34,211 bases of DNA. Origin: Bacteroidia bacterium (GTDB taxonomy: Bacteria > Bacteroidota > Bacteroidia > Bacteroidales > GWF2-35-48). The stretch lies in the NCBI GenBank assembly GCA_016212695.1, contig JACREX010000083.1, forward strand, positions 1 to 34,211. The letters run 5' to 3'. The notes below the pieces were generated by a model that was given only the letters and a program-made list of their open reading frames with translations, did not search any database and was not told the origin of the DNA. The first letter of the stretch is position 1. Each line of letters starts with the position of its first letter. A program made the position numbers and the translations under genes. Shown in pieces: positions 9,225 to 16,635 of the stretch.

Positions 9225-9788
9225 TTAACTAAGCAAATTGCATATTACCTTCGGGTAATGAATATACTCTAATTCGTGCACTTTTAATGCAAGACTTTCT
9301 GCTGTGTCTTCTGGCAATACCTGGCATTTTGCATGGAAAATAATCTGTCCCTCGTCGTACTTTTCACTAACATAATGAATGGTGATACCGCTTTCCTTCT
9401 CCTTATTTGAAATAACAGCCTCATGCACGCGGTTGCCATACATGCCTTTGCCCCCGTATTTGGGTAATAGCGCCGGGTGAATATTTATAATTTTATCGGG
9501 AAATGCTTTTATAAGATCATCCGGTATCAGCCAGAGAAAACCGGCAAGTACGATGAGGTCAAGATTAAGGTAACAAAGTAAATTGAGGATTTCATTCGAA
9601 TGGTAAAACTGGTTTTTATCAAAAATAAAATACGGGATATCCAGATTTTTAGCCCTTTCGATAACATATGCATTCGGGTTGTTGGTAAGAATCAAAGCCA
9701 CATCTGCAACAGGATGTATGCTTAGAAATTCAACTATATTTTGTACGTTTGATCCGGATCCTGATGCAAAAATTGCGATTTTTTTCAT
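9225..9788 (-). CDS. purN: Phosphoribosylglycinamide formyltransferase
   Basis: Uses 10-formyl-tetrahydrofolate to formylate GAR in step 3 of de novo purine synthesis, in the cytosol. The 187-residue length is typical. The GAR phosphate loop FASGSGSNVQNI (residues 8-18), the catalytic NIHPALLPKYGG (N102, H104) and the YDEGQII segment (D145) are all present. It is a single minus-strand gene, with no operon partner visible downstream, where the GTAATCGG repeat lies. purQ is elsewhere in the window. Confidence 0.96.
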   Translation of the reverse strand: MKKIAIFASGSGSNVQNIVEFLSIHPVADVALILTNNPNAYVIERAKNLDIPYFIFDKNQFYHSNEILNLLCYLNLDLIVLAGFLWLIPDDLIKAFPDKIINIHPALLPKYGGKGMYGNRVHEAVISNKEKESGITIHYVSEKYDEGQIIFHAKCQVLPEDTAESLALKVHELEYIHYPKVICNLLS

Positions 9789-10178
9789 GTGTTTTTTATT
9801 TTAACGCTGGGTTTTATTTTTAAAATATTTCTCTGCGACTCTGCATCTCTGCGTTTAATCATTCATAGTTGATGTGATATTTTATCTCATGGATATTTCA
9901 TAGAATGATTTTTGTACTAATTTTGAAATTTCAATTTCCTGCCGGCCGCCTGTCCCGATTGCTGGGATTAGGCAAGATATACAAAGTTTTTGATCTTCTT
10001 TTATTTAATTAACAAAAAATTTAAAACACATATGCGACACATTTTTAAACGGTTAATATAGGAGTGTTAAAAACTTTTTTCAACGAAACATATACTTTTT
10101 TTTGATATTTTGTTCTTAAATGTATCTTTACAAGTTCAATTTTGAAATTAATTTAGTATTAACCTAAAAAATAAAATT
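9789..10178. other. 390-bp intergenic region between divergent purN and acpP
   Basis: No coding sequence seen. It contains a CTCTGCG microrepeat segment (9829-9858), a GC-rich stem-prone patch near 9940-9975 (CCTGCCGGCCGCCTG, similar to the inverted repeat before the BMC operon), and long AT-rich stretches leading to the acpP promoter and an untranslated leader. I see no riboswitch or tRNA. Confidence 0.5.
10101..10130 (+). promoter_or_regulatory. Putative acpP-fabF promoter
   Basis: TTTG (10101-10104) and TATCTTTA (10123-10130) are separated by 18 bp, close to the Bacteroidota -33/-7 pattern (TTTG, then TAnnTTTG). The start would give a leader of about 40 nt before the acpP ATG at 10179, which has no Shine-Dalgarno site. 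Confidence 0.5.
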
Positions 10179-10415
10179 ATGTCAGACATTGCATCAAGAG
10201 TAAAAGCTATTATTGTTGACAAATTGGGAGTAGATGAAAACGAAGTAACCCCGGAAGCAAGTTTCACAAACGATCTGGGCGCCGATTCACTCGACACTGT
10301 TGAACTGATTATGGAATTCGAAAAAGAATTCAATATCGCTATTCCGGATGATCAGGCAGAGAAAATTACAACAGTCGGAGAAACCATTAAATACATTGAG
10401 GGCAATATCAAGTAA
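10179..10415 (+). CDS. acpP: Acyl carrier protein
   Basis: 78 aa, acidic, four-helix carrier of growing acyl chains in type II fatty acid synthesis. The phosphopantetheine attachment motif [15 protein letters not shown] is complete, with the modified serine at S37. The strictly expected helix II acidic face follows. fabF starts 18 bp downstream, the usual acpP-fabF pair; the rnc gene that often follows is absent here. Confidence 0.97.
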   Translation: MSDIASRVKAIIVDKLGVDENEVTPEASFTNDLGADSLDTVELIMEFEKEFNIAIPDDQAEKITTVGETIKYIEGNIK

Positions 10416-10433
10416 TTTATTTTATAAAAGTTT

Positions 10434-11687
10434 ATGGAATTCAAAAGAGTAGTTGTTACAGGTTTAGGGGCTATTACTCCAATCGGAAATACCCTGAATG
10501 AATACCGGGATAACCTGTTTGCCGGGGTTAGCGGCGCTGATTCGATTACTCATTTTAATGCAGAAAAATTTAAAACAAAATTTGCCTGTGAGGTAAAAAA
10601 ATATGACCCCAACAACTACTTTGACAGAAAAGAAGTTAAAAAACTGGATCTCTTTGCCCAGTATGCCTTGATTACGGCAGATGAAGCCATGAAAGATTCA
10701 GGGATTGATTTAAATACCATAGATCATGACAAAGCGGGCGTCATCTGGGGTTCGGGAATAGGAGGCTTGCTCACATTTTTCCAGGAAGTGAAAGCCTTTG
10801 TGGAGGGCGATGGAACGCCAAGATTCAGCCCCTTTTTCATTCCCAAGATGATTGCCGATATAGCCGCAGGTCATATTTCAATGAAATATAGTTTTCGCGG
10901 ACCAAACTTTGCAACAGTTTCAGCCTGCGCTTCATCAACACATGCTCTTATAGAGTCTTTATCTCAAATAAGGTTGGGAAAAGCTATTGTTATGATTGCC
11001 GGAGGATCTGAAGCTGCAATAAACGAAGCCGGAATGGGCGGTTTCAATTCCATGCAGGCTCTTTCTACCCGGAATGATGATCCAAAAACTGCCTCCCGTC
11101 CTTTTGATTTGAACAGGGATGGATTCGTTATGGGCGAAGGCAGCGGCTGTTTGATTCTTGAAGAATATGAACATGCTGCAAGCAGGGGCGCAAAAATTTA
11201 TGCCGAATTAGTTGGCGGCGGAATGTCGGCAGACGCGCATCATCTAACGGCTCCGCATCCGGAAGGCTTAGGCGCCATCAATGTTATGAAAAATGCCCTT
11301 GCAGACGCTAATCTGCAGCCCGATGCCATAGATTATATTAATGTGCATGGTACGTCCACACCCTTGGGCGACATTGCCGAAACGCTTGCTATTAAAAAAG
11401 TATTCGGAGACCATACCTATAAATTAAATATCAGCGCCACCAAATCAATGACCGGCCATCTGCTCGGAGCCGCAGGCGCTGTTGAATCAATAGCTGCAAT
11501 CCTGGCTATCAACCATAATACAATTCCTCCGACAATCAACCATTTTACAGACGATCCGCAGATTGACAATAATCTGAATTTCACATTTAATAAATCCCAG
11601 CGCCGGGACGTTAATTTTGCCCTGAGCAATACCTTTGGATTTGGAGGTCATAATTCATCGGTGATATTTAAAAAGTTCGAAAATTAA
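10434..11687 (+). CDS. fabF: 3-oxoacyl-ACP synthase II
   Basis: Condenses malonyl-ACP with acyl-ACP in fatty acid elongation. The 417-residue length is typical of KAS II. The Cys-His-His triad is visible: C165 in VSACASSTHA, H305 in NVHGTSTPLGD, and H342 in SMTGHLLGAAG; the C-terminal NTFGFGGHNSS loop is also present. The gene lies 18 bp after acpP and is presumably in the same transcript. A weak hairpin with a T-run follows at 11711-11746. Confidence 0.97.
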   Translation: MEFKRVVVTGLGAITPIGNTLNEYRDNLFAGVSGADSITHFNAEKFKTKFACEVKKYDPNNYFDRKEVKKLDLFAQYALITADEAMKDSGIDLNTIDHDKAGVIWGSGIGGLLTFFQEVKAFVEGDGTPRFSPFFIPKMIADIAAGHISMKYSFRGPNFATVSACASSTHALIESLSQIRLGKAIVMIAGGSEAAINEAGMGGFNSMQALSTRNDDPKTASRPFDLNRDGFVMGEGSGCLILEEYEHAASRGAKIYAELVGGGMSADAHHLTAPHPEGLGAINVMKNALADANLQPDAIDYINVHGTSTPLGDIAETLAIKKVFGDHTYKLNISATKSMTGHLLGAAGAVESIAAILAINHNTIPPTINHFTDDPQIDNNLNFTFNKSQRRDVNFALSNTFGFGGHNSSVIFKKFEN

Positions 11688-11710
11688 AGAACAAGATAAA
11701 TTAAATCAAT

Positions 11711-11746
11711 ATGCCCATATATTTTGTGTAAAGGCATTTTTCTTTT
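11711..11746 (+). terminator. Possible terminator after fabF
   Basis: ATGCC (11711-11715) can pair with GGCAT (11733-11737), followed by TTTTTCTTTT. The stem is only 5 bp with a 17-base loop, so this is weak. Confidence 0.3.
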
Positions 11747-11786
11747 ACGGGTCTATATATAAGTGGGTTACATTGACCGTTGATTA

Positions 11787-11803
11787 TTGGCACAGTATTT
11801 GCA
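11787..11803 (+). promoter_or_regulatory. Sigma-54 (-24/-12) promoter
   Basis: TTGGCACAGTATTTGCA matches the RpoN consensus TGGCACG-N4-TTGCA at every position but one (A for the final G of the -24 block), with the diagnostic GG and GC separated by exactly 10 bp. It faces the LPP20-like lipoprotein gene, leaving a leader of about 165 nt. It implies control by an enhancer-binding protein, whose site I cannot identify. Confidence 0.65.
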
Positions 11804-11978
11804 AAATGTTTCTCGGGAATTTTAAAAACACTTAGCGTTAGGGTGAATTAAGAATAAAAAGATAAAAGATTTTTTTTTAAGGAAAAATCATATAAATTTA
11901 CAAACCCAAAAACTTGTAGTGAGCACATAGTCGAATTATATTGAAACTTTATTATTAACATTAAATTTTGTAAAAGTT

Positions 11979-12560
11979 ATGAAAACGAAAATTTTTTTAG
12001 GCGTAATTTTAATTGGCCTGGTTGCTGTTTCCGCTCTCTTTACTTCATGTAAAGGCAAGCAGTCGGCATCCGGCAAGGGATCACACGAACTGGTTATACC
12101 CTGTGCAGAATTCGGTAGAGGCGATGATAATTATTTCAGAGCAGACGCTAGCGCAGAGAGTATGAACCTTCAGGCTTCAAGAGAAAAAGCCATGTTAAAT
12201 GCAAAGAATCGTTTAGCCGGTTTGATCGGAAGCAAAATTAAAGCGGTTAATGACAGGTATATGAACGAAACCACAGTTGGCAAAAATCAGGATTATGAAG
12301 AAAAATTCGAAGGGTTGACCAGGGAAGTTATCAATCAGCAATTGGTAGGCGTTAAGGTTACCTGCGAAAAACCGGTTCAGACTGCTGACGGAAAATATCA
12401 GACTTTCATTGCTCTTGAGTTAAAGAAAGAAGATTTGCTGAAAGGCCTGCAGGACAAGATCACAAACAACCAGAAGCTGAAAGTTGATTATGACAAGATG
12501 AAATACGAAAAGATTTTCAACGACGAAATGAAGAAATTAGAAGATGAACAGAATAAGTAA
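11979..12560 (+). CDS. LPP20-like lipoprotein
   Basis: 193 aa with a type II signal peptide: MKTK, a hydrophobic core, lipobox LFTSC with C24. The mature part contains MNLQASREKAMLNAKNRLAG, a pattern typical of the LPP20/FlgP-like lipoprotein fold (ASREKA.LNA), and ends in a long charged helix (KMKYEKIFNDEMKKLEDEQNK) likely to form a coiled coil. Probably anchored in the outer membrane facing the periplasm or surface. It is the first gene of a three-gene operon: the next gene starts inside its last codons (17-bp overlap) and the third follows 3 bp later. The sigma-54 site 190 bp upstream probably drives all three. Confidence 0.75.
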   Translation: MKTKIFLGVILIGLVAVSALFTSCKGKQSASGKGSHELVIPCAEFGRGDDNYFRADASAESMNLQASREKAMLNAKNRLAGLIGSKIKAVNDRYMNETTVGKNQDYEEKFEGLTREVINQQLVGVKVTCEKPVQTADGKYQTFIALELKKEDLLKGLQDKITNNQKLKVDYDKMKYEKIFNDEMKKLEDEQNK

Positions 12561-13443
12561 TCTTTTTAAAAAATCATTTAAAAGCCACCGGCCCCGTTTC
12601 ATCGGGTTGGTGGTTTTTTATTTATGTGTTTCTATTTTTTCATATGCCGGCAACGGAAACAAAACACATAAAATGAATAATATTAAGGGCGAATATATAG
12701 GCGGAAAAAATATGTCGCCGGAAGAAGTTGAAAACAAAGCCATAGAAGAGGCCAAACGCCAGGCTTTGGTAAAAGCCGGAATATCTGAAAACATAGCGTC
12801 TTATCAGAACCTCTTTAAAATTGAAGCGTCGGGCAAATATGAAGAAGTATTTTCTTCCGATATTCTCGCCGACATACAAGGCGCAGTCGTAGATATAGAA
12901 CCTGTCGGAAAACCCGAGAGAATCATTTTGGACGATGGCGGTTTCAAGGTTATTGTTACTATCAACTGCACAGTTGTTGAATATGAAAACAAACGTGATT
13001 TAACATTCGATGTAGTGATTGACGGAATGAAACCTGTTTATGAAAATAATTCGGGTATGAAATTTACTGTTACTCCCGCTAAAGATTCTTATGCAAGAAT
13101 ATTTTTTATCTCTGACAAAAGCGAGTCGAGTATGATATTCCCTTCTGAATATGAAAAAGACATGGTTCTGAAGGGAGGGCAAACTTATACTTTCCCTGAC
13201 CAGAATAAATTTGAAAATTATCCGGTAAGCACAGACCTGCAAACCGAAACATATAAACTGATTTTTGTTTTATTAAAAGAAAATATTCCTTTTACTGATG
13301 TTTCCAAGGTAAAGGTAAAGCAAGATAAAGAAGGCAATTACAATCTTGCGTCTGTAAGTTTTAAAAAATTATTCGACTGGATTTATCAAATCTCCCCCGA
13401 CCAGAGATGCCTGAAAACATTTAGCGTAACAGTTCATAAATAA
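12544..13443 (+). CDS. Secreted DUF4384-like protein
   Basis: 299 aa, starting within the end of the preceding gene (17-bp overlap, different frame). A basic N-terminus followed by a hydrophobic segment (RFIGLVVFYLCVSIFSYAGNG, written here in part: residues 18-37) suggests a signal peptide with cleavage near SYAGNG. Residues about 55-145 again show the LPP20-like pattern (AIEEAKRQALVKAGI then GGFKVIVTINCTVVEYEN), and the C-terminal half (LTFDVVIDGMKPVYENNSGMKF... YARIFFISDKSESSMIFPSEYEKD) resembles DUF4384, a domain of envelope proteins. Thus it may be a fusion of the module of its neighbour with a second domain. Translational coupling suggests equal expression with the lipoprotein. Function unknown. 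Confidence 0.65.
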   Translation: MNRISNLFKKSFKSHRPRFIGLVVFYLCVSIFSYAGNGNKTHKMNNIKGEYIGGKNMSPEEVENKAIEEAKRQALVKAGISENIASYQNLFKIEASGKYEEVFSSDILADIQGAVVDIEPVGKPERIILDDGGFKVIVTINCTVVEYENKRDLTFDVVIDGMKPVYENNSGMKFTVTPAKDSYARIFFISDKSESSMIFPSEYEKDMVLKGGQTYTFPDQNKFENYPVSTDLQTETYKLIFVLLKENIPFTDVSKVKVKQDKEGNYNLASVSFKKLFDWIYQISPDQRCLKTFSVTVHK

Positions 13444-13446
13444 ACA

Positions 13447-13992
13447 ATGAAATTATTAATATTTTTGTTTGTTGTTATTCCTTTCTTTTCTTCCTGCCAG
13501 CAAATCCCCAAGGTGAATGCTGATAAACTTATAGAGAAAGAGAAGAAAAAATATTTTGAGAATAATTTATTTACCGGTATCGCTGTTGTTTATGGCGCCG
13601 GAGACAAAATAATGATGGAATCCCCTTATAAAGACGGCTTGCTTGAAGGAGTTGAAACAGCGTATTTCCCGGATGGAAAAAAACAATCGGAAACTCATTA
13701 TAAGAACGGTAAATTCAATGGTTCATGGATAGAGTATTATGAAAACGGACAGAAAAAATTTGATGCGAATTACAAAGATGATTATAAGTACGGCCTGAGC
13801 ACGCACTGGTACGAGAACGGACAGAAAGAAGCGGAAGGCATTTTTGATAATTGCCGGGAAACCGGCAAATGGGCCTACTGGTATCCAAACGGACAAATGA
13901 AAGAAGAAGGAGTTTATGAAAATGCCGAAAAATCGGGTATATGGAAGGAATGGTCTGAAGACGGAAAAACCGTAAAAGAAATCAAATATTAG
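13447..13992 (+). CDS. YwqK-family (MORN-variant repeat) lipoprotein
   Basis: 181 aa with lipobox FFSSC (C17), so a lipoprotein. From about residue 60 to the end there are five tandem repeats of about 23 residues with the pattern 'YKNGKFNGSWIEYYENGQKK', the MORN-variant repeat (PF07661) that databases often label 'toxin-antitoxin system YwqK family antitoxin'. There is no toxin gene nearby, so I would not call it an antitoxin; a beta-hairpin ladder with a structural or binding role in the envelope is more likely. It begins 3 bp after the stop of the DUF4384-like gene and closes the operon. Confidence 0.8.
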   Translation: MKLLIFLFVVIPFFSSCQQIPKVNADKLIEKEKKKYFENNLFTGIAVVYGAGDKIMMESPYKDGLLEGVETAYFPDGKKQSETHYKNGKFNGSWIEYYENGQKKFDANYKDDYKYGLSTHWYENGQKEAEGIFDNCRETGKWAYWYPNGQMKEEGVYENAEKSGIWKEWSEDGKTVKEIKY

Positions 13993-14030
13993 ATTATCTC
14001 TCCTCTTATAGAAAATAAATAAAATACTAT

Positions 14031-14038
14031 TATCTTTG
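14031..14038 (+). promoter_or_regulatory. Putative -7 box for the PAP2 phosphatase gene
   Basis: TATCTTTG matches TAnnTTTG exactly and lies 26 bp before the GTG start at 14064. No good -33 TTTG is visible. Confidence 0.4.
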
Positions 14039-14063
14039 TAAAAATTATTAACCCAATCTGATT

Positions 14064-14633
14064 GTGGTTGAAACTCTAAAACGTATAGACACCGGTCTTT
14101 TCCTTGATCTTAATGATTTTTATTCTCCTTTTTTTGACACGGTGATGTGGTGGATAAGCGGACACTGGCTTTGGATTCCGCTTTATTTATTTATTATTTA
14201 CTGGGCTGTTAAGAAATTCGGGAAAAAGGCTTTTCTTATTATTCCGGTAATTATTCTCACCTTTTTTTTATGCGATGAGCTATCTTATTTTATCAAACAG
14301 ATGGTGCAGAGATACAGGCCTACGCACAACCGGCTGATCTCAGACTTTGTTCATACAATAAATGAATACAAAGGCGGGTTATACAGTTTTCCATCGTCGC
14401 ATGCAACAAATACTTTTGGCGTGGCAACCATCGTCGCTTTAATTTTCAGGCATAAATATTTTTCAAGATTGATTTTTATCTGGCCGGTAATAGTATGTTA
14501 TAGCCGTATATACCTCGGCGTTCATTATCCTTCCGATTTATTCTGCGGTATGCTTTTGGGAATCATCATCGCCCTGGTGATGTATATTTTGTATTTATAC
14601 CTTTTTAAAAAATTCAAGTTTTCTTCATCCTGA
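14064..14633 (+). CDS. PAP2-family membrane phosphatase
   Basis: 189 aa, GTG start (VETLKRIDTGLFLDLND follows, the usual N-terminus in Bacteroidota members). It has about five transmembrane helices and the three PAP2 signature blocks: KQMVQRYRP, SFPSSHATN, and SRIYLGVHYPSD, including the catalytic histidines in the second and third blocks and the aspartate that activates the nucleophile. Members dephosphorylate lipid phosphates such as undecaprenyl pyrophosphate or phosphatidylglycerophosphate, or lipid A, at the outer face of the inner membrane; substrate cannot be assigned from sequence. It stands alone, with a -7 box 26 bp upstream. Confidence 0.9.
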   Translation: MVETLKRIDTGLFLDLNDFYSPFFDTVMWWISGHWLWIPLYLFIIYWAVKKFGKKAFLIIPVIILTFFLCDELSYFIKQMVQRYRPTHNRLISDFVHTINEYKGGLYSFPSSHATNTFGVATIVALIFRHKYFSRLIFIWPVIVCYSRIYLGVHYPSDLFCGMLLGIIIALVMYILYLYLFKKFKFSSS

Positions 14634-14700
14634 TTTTGACTTAACCCGCTTTCGGTTCCCCCAAAATTTATCCTGTATAATTCATAAAATATCATATATC

Positions 14701-14786
14701 CCTTTGTGTTCCTTTGTGATTTGTTTACTTTGAGTTGCTTTGTGGTAAAATTTTACCGTGAAGGTGCACAAGGGTTTACACAAAGT
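14701..14786. repeat. CACAAAG/CTTTGTG inverted repeat in parA upstream region
   Basis: CCTTTGTGTTCCTTTGTG at 14701-14718, CTTTGTGG at 14739-14746 and CACAAGGGTTTACACAAAG at 14768-14786 form imperfect inverted arms; it is a variant of the CGCAAAG family seen elsewhere in the window. It occupies the middle of the 295-bp gap between the PAP2 gene and parA; the rest of that gap is AT-rich without genes. Confidence 0.45.
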
Positions 14787-14868
14787 ATCAATTAAACAGG
14801 TTATAAACATTCTTGTTAAAAAAGAAGTTCTATTTGTTTAAAAGTAGCCGCTTCGGTTAAAAGTATTC

Positions 14869-14890
14869 ATACATTAATAATGTATTTTTG
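14869..14890 (+). promoter_or_regulatory. parA promoter -7 box overlapped by a 17-bp palindrome
   Basis: TATTTTTG (14883-14890) fits TAnnTTTG and lies 38 bp before the parA ATG. A perfect palindrome with arms ATACATTA and TAATGTAT (14869-14885, one central base) overlaps its 5' edge, placed as a repressor operator would be. ParA/ParB autoregulation is known in many systems but this palindrome does not resemble parS. Confidence 0.45.
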
Positions 14891-14928
14891 TGAATTAATT
14901 TTATATATGACTAAAAAATGACTGACCG

Positions 14929-15738
14929 ATGGGAAAAGTAATTTCAATTGCAAATCAAAAAGGCGGAGTCGGGAAAACCACTACTGCGATAAATCTTGCC
15001 GCCAGCCTTGCCGTGCTTGAATACAAAGTCCTGCTTGTTGATGCCGATCCGCAGGCCAATGCCACCACCGGCGCAGGCTTTGAGGTGAAAAACATCAAGG
15101 CCGGTATCTACGAAACCATAATTGATGAAGTGCCGCCTCAGAATATTATTCTCAATACCGAGATACCCGGTCTGGATCTTATCCCATCACATATTGATCT
15201 TGTCGGCGCTGAGATCGAAATGCTGGAACTGCCCAACAGGGAAAAGGTAATGAAACATGTGATTGAAAAAATTAAAGATAAATATGATTTTGTTTTGATA
15301 GATTGTTCTCCTTCTCTGGGCCTGATTACGATTAATTCCCTGACTGCCGCAAATTCTGTTATCATACCGGTGCAGTGCGAATATTTTGCCCTCGAGGGAT
15401 TAGGAAAACTTTTAAATACGATCAAAATCATTCAGAACCGCCTGAATCCGGAACTTGAAATCGAAGGATTTTTGCTTACCATGTACGACTCCCGGTTAAA
15501 GTTATCGAACCAGGTTGTTGATGAAGTGAAGAAACATTTCCAGCAGATGGTGTTCAGTACAATCATTCACAGGAATGTGAAGTTGGGCGAAGCGCCCAGT
15601 TTCGGGAAATCCATAGTTGAATATGACGCCTCATCAACAGGCGCCGTGAATTACCTGAACCTTGCCCGCGAGCTTTTGCAAAAAAATAATCTGACAAGAG
15701 TAAAAGAATCTGAAAAAATAATAGATATCGTAGAGTAA
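14929..15738 (+). CDS. parA: Chromosome-partitioning ATPase ParA/Soj
   Basis: 269 aa, the size of chromosomal Soj-type ParA without an N-terminal HTH. Deviant Walker A motif KGGVGKTT at residues 11-18, Walker A' near DADPQANATT, and Walker B FVLIDCSPSLG are intact. It forms an ATP-dependent gradient on the nucleoid that moves ParB-parS complexes. parB starts one base after its stop, and a consensus parS site lies 13.8 kb downstream next to mnmG. Start chosen at 14929, the usual MGKVISIANQKGG beginning; an out-of-frame ATG lies 11 bp upstream. Confidence 0.96.
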   Translation: MGKVISIANQKGGVGKTTTAINLAASLAVLEYKVLLVDADPQANATTGAGFEVKNIKAGIYETIIDEVPPQNIILNTEIPGLDLIPSHIDLVGAEIEMLELPNREKVMKHVIEKIKDKYDFVLIDCSPSLGLITINSLTAANSVIIPVQCEYFALEGLGKLLNTIKIIQNRLNPELEIEGFLLTMYDSRLKLSNQVVDEVKKHFQQMVFSTIIHRNVKLGEAPSFGKSIVEYDASSTGAVNYLNLARELLQKNNLTRVKESEKIIDIVE

Positions 15739-15739
15739 A

Positions 15740-16624
15740 ATGACTGTTAAAAAAAGTGTACTCGGAAGAGGTTTGGACGCATTGCTCGAAGGCGCCGGCA
15801 ATGAATCCGGAATTATTGTTGGAAAGACTTCAGATATTCCCCTTGATAAAATAATTGCAAATCCATACCAGCCAAGAACCGAGTTTGATGAAGAATCGCT
15901 CCAGGAATTGACCCATTCTATAAAGACCATCGGCATCATTCAGCCGATCACCGTAAGGATGGTTGATCAAGACAGGTTCCAGCTTATTTCAGGAGAACGC
16001 AGGCTGAGGGCATCCCGGCTTGCAGGCCTCGATTCGATCCCGGCTTACGTAAGACTTGCAGACGACCAGGGAATGCTCGAAATGGCATTAGTCGAAAACC
16101 TGCAGAGAGAAGACCTGGACCCGATAGAAATCGCCCTTAGTTTCGTCAGGCTTTTAGACGAATGCAATCTCACCCAGGAAGAATTGAGCGAACGGGTTGG
16201 TAAAAAACGTTCCACCATTTCCAATTATGTGCGGCTGCTGAAACTTCCGCCTGAGATACAATCAGGCATCAGAAATAAAGAGATTACCATGGGCCACGCC
16301 CGCGCCCTGATTAATATCGAAGACATTGAAACGCAAACCATGATTTACAACCAGATCATACGGTATGATTTTTCGGTGCGCAAGGTCGAGGAGGTTGTAA
16401 GGGAAATCCTCGAAGAAGAAACCGGAACCCCTGTTAAGGAACGCAGGAAACGCTTTGAAACACCGCAGGAATTTATCCAGTTGAAAGCGCACCTTACCAA
16501 ATTTTTCAAGACCGATGTTGAATTTAAAATGAATAACCACGGAAAAGGGAAGATCGTCATTCCATTCGGCTCTGAAGAAGATCTTGAAAGGATTGTGGGG
16601 ATACTGGATGACTTTAATAAATAG
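15740..16624 (+). CDS. parB: ParB/Spo0J chromosome-partitioning CTPase
   Basis: 294 aa. Starts with the conserved KKSVLGRGLDALL ParA-interaction segment, then the ParB/Srx CTP-binding domain (NPYQPRTEFD, residues 41-50; GERRLRAS, residues 85-92; ENLQREDLDPIE, 120-130), then the parS-binding HTH (LTQEELSERVGKKRSTISNY, residues about 144-163), and a C-terminal dimerisation tail. All sequence features of a functional DNA clamp are present. It overlaps nothing but is separated by a single base from parA; the glycosyltransferase gene starts 11 bp downstream. Its target sequence is found at 29555-29570. Confidence 0.96.
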   Translation: MTVKKSVLGRGLDALLEGAGNESGIIVGKTSDIPLDKIIANPYQPRTEFDEESLQELTHSIKTIGIIQPITVRMVDQDRFQLISGERRLRASRLAGLDSIPAYVRLADDQGMLEMALVENLQREDLDPIEIALSFVRLLDECNLTQEELSERVGKKRSTISNYVRLLKLPPEIQSGIRNKEITMGHARALINIEDIETQTMIYNQIIRYDFSVRKVEEVVREILEEETGTPVKERRKRFETPQEFIQLKAHLTKFFKTDVEFKMNNHGKGKIVIPFGSEEDLERIVGILDDFNK

Positions 16625-16635
16625 CGTCTGTCCAT

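Noticed and set aside
13447-13992. Toxin-antitoxin antitoxin (database label for YwqK family)
   Set aside because: Lipoprotein with MORN-variant repeats, third gene of an envelope operon, and no toxin gene adjacent.
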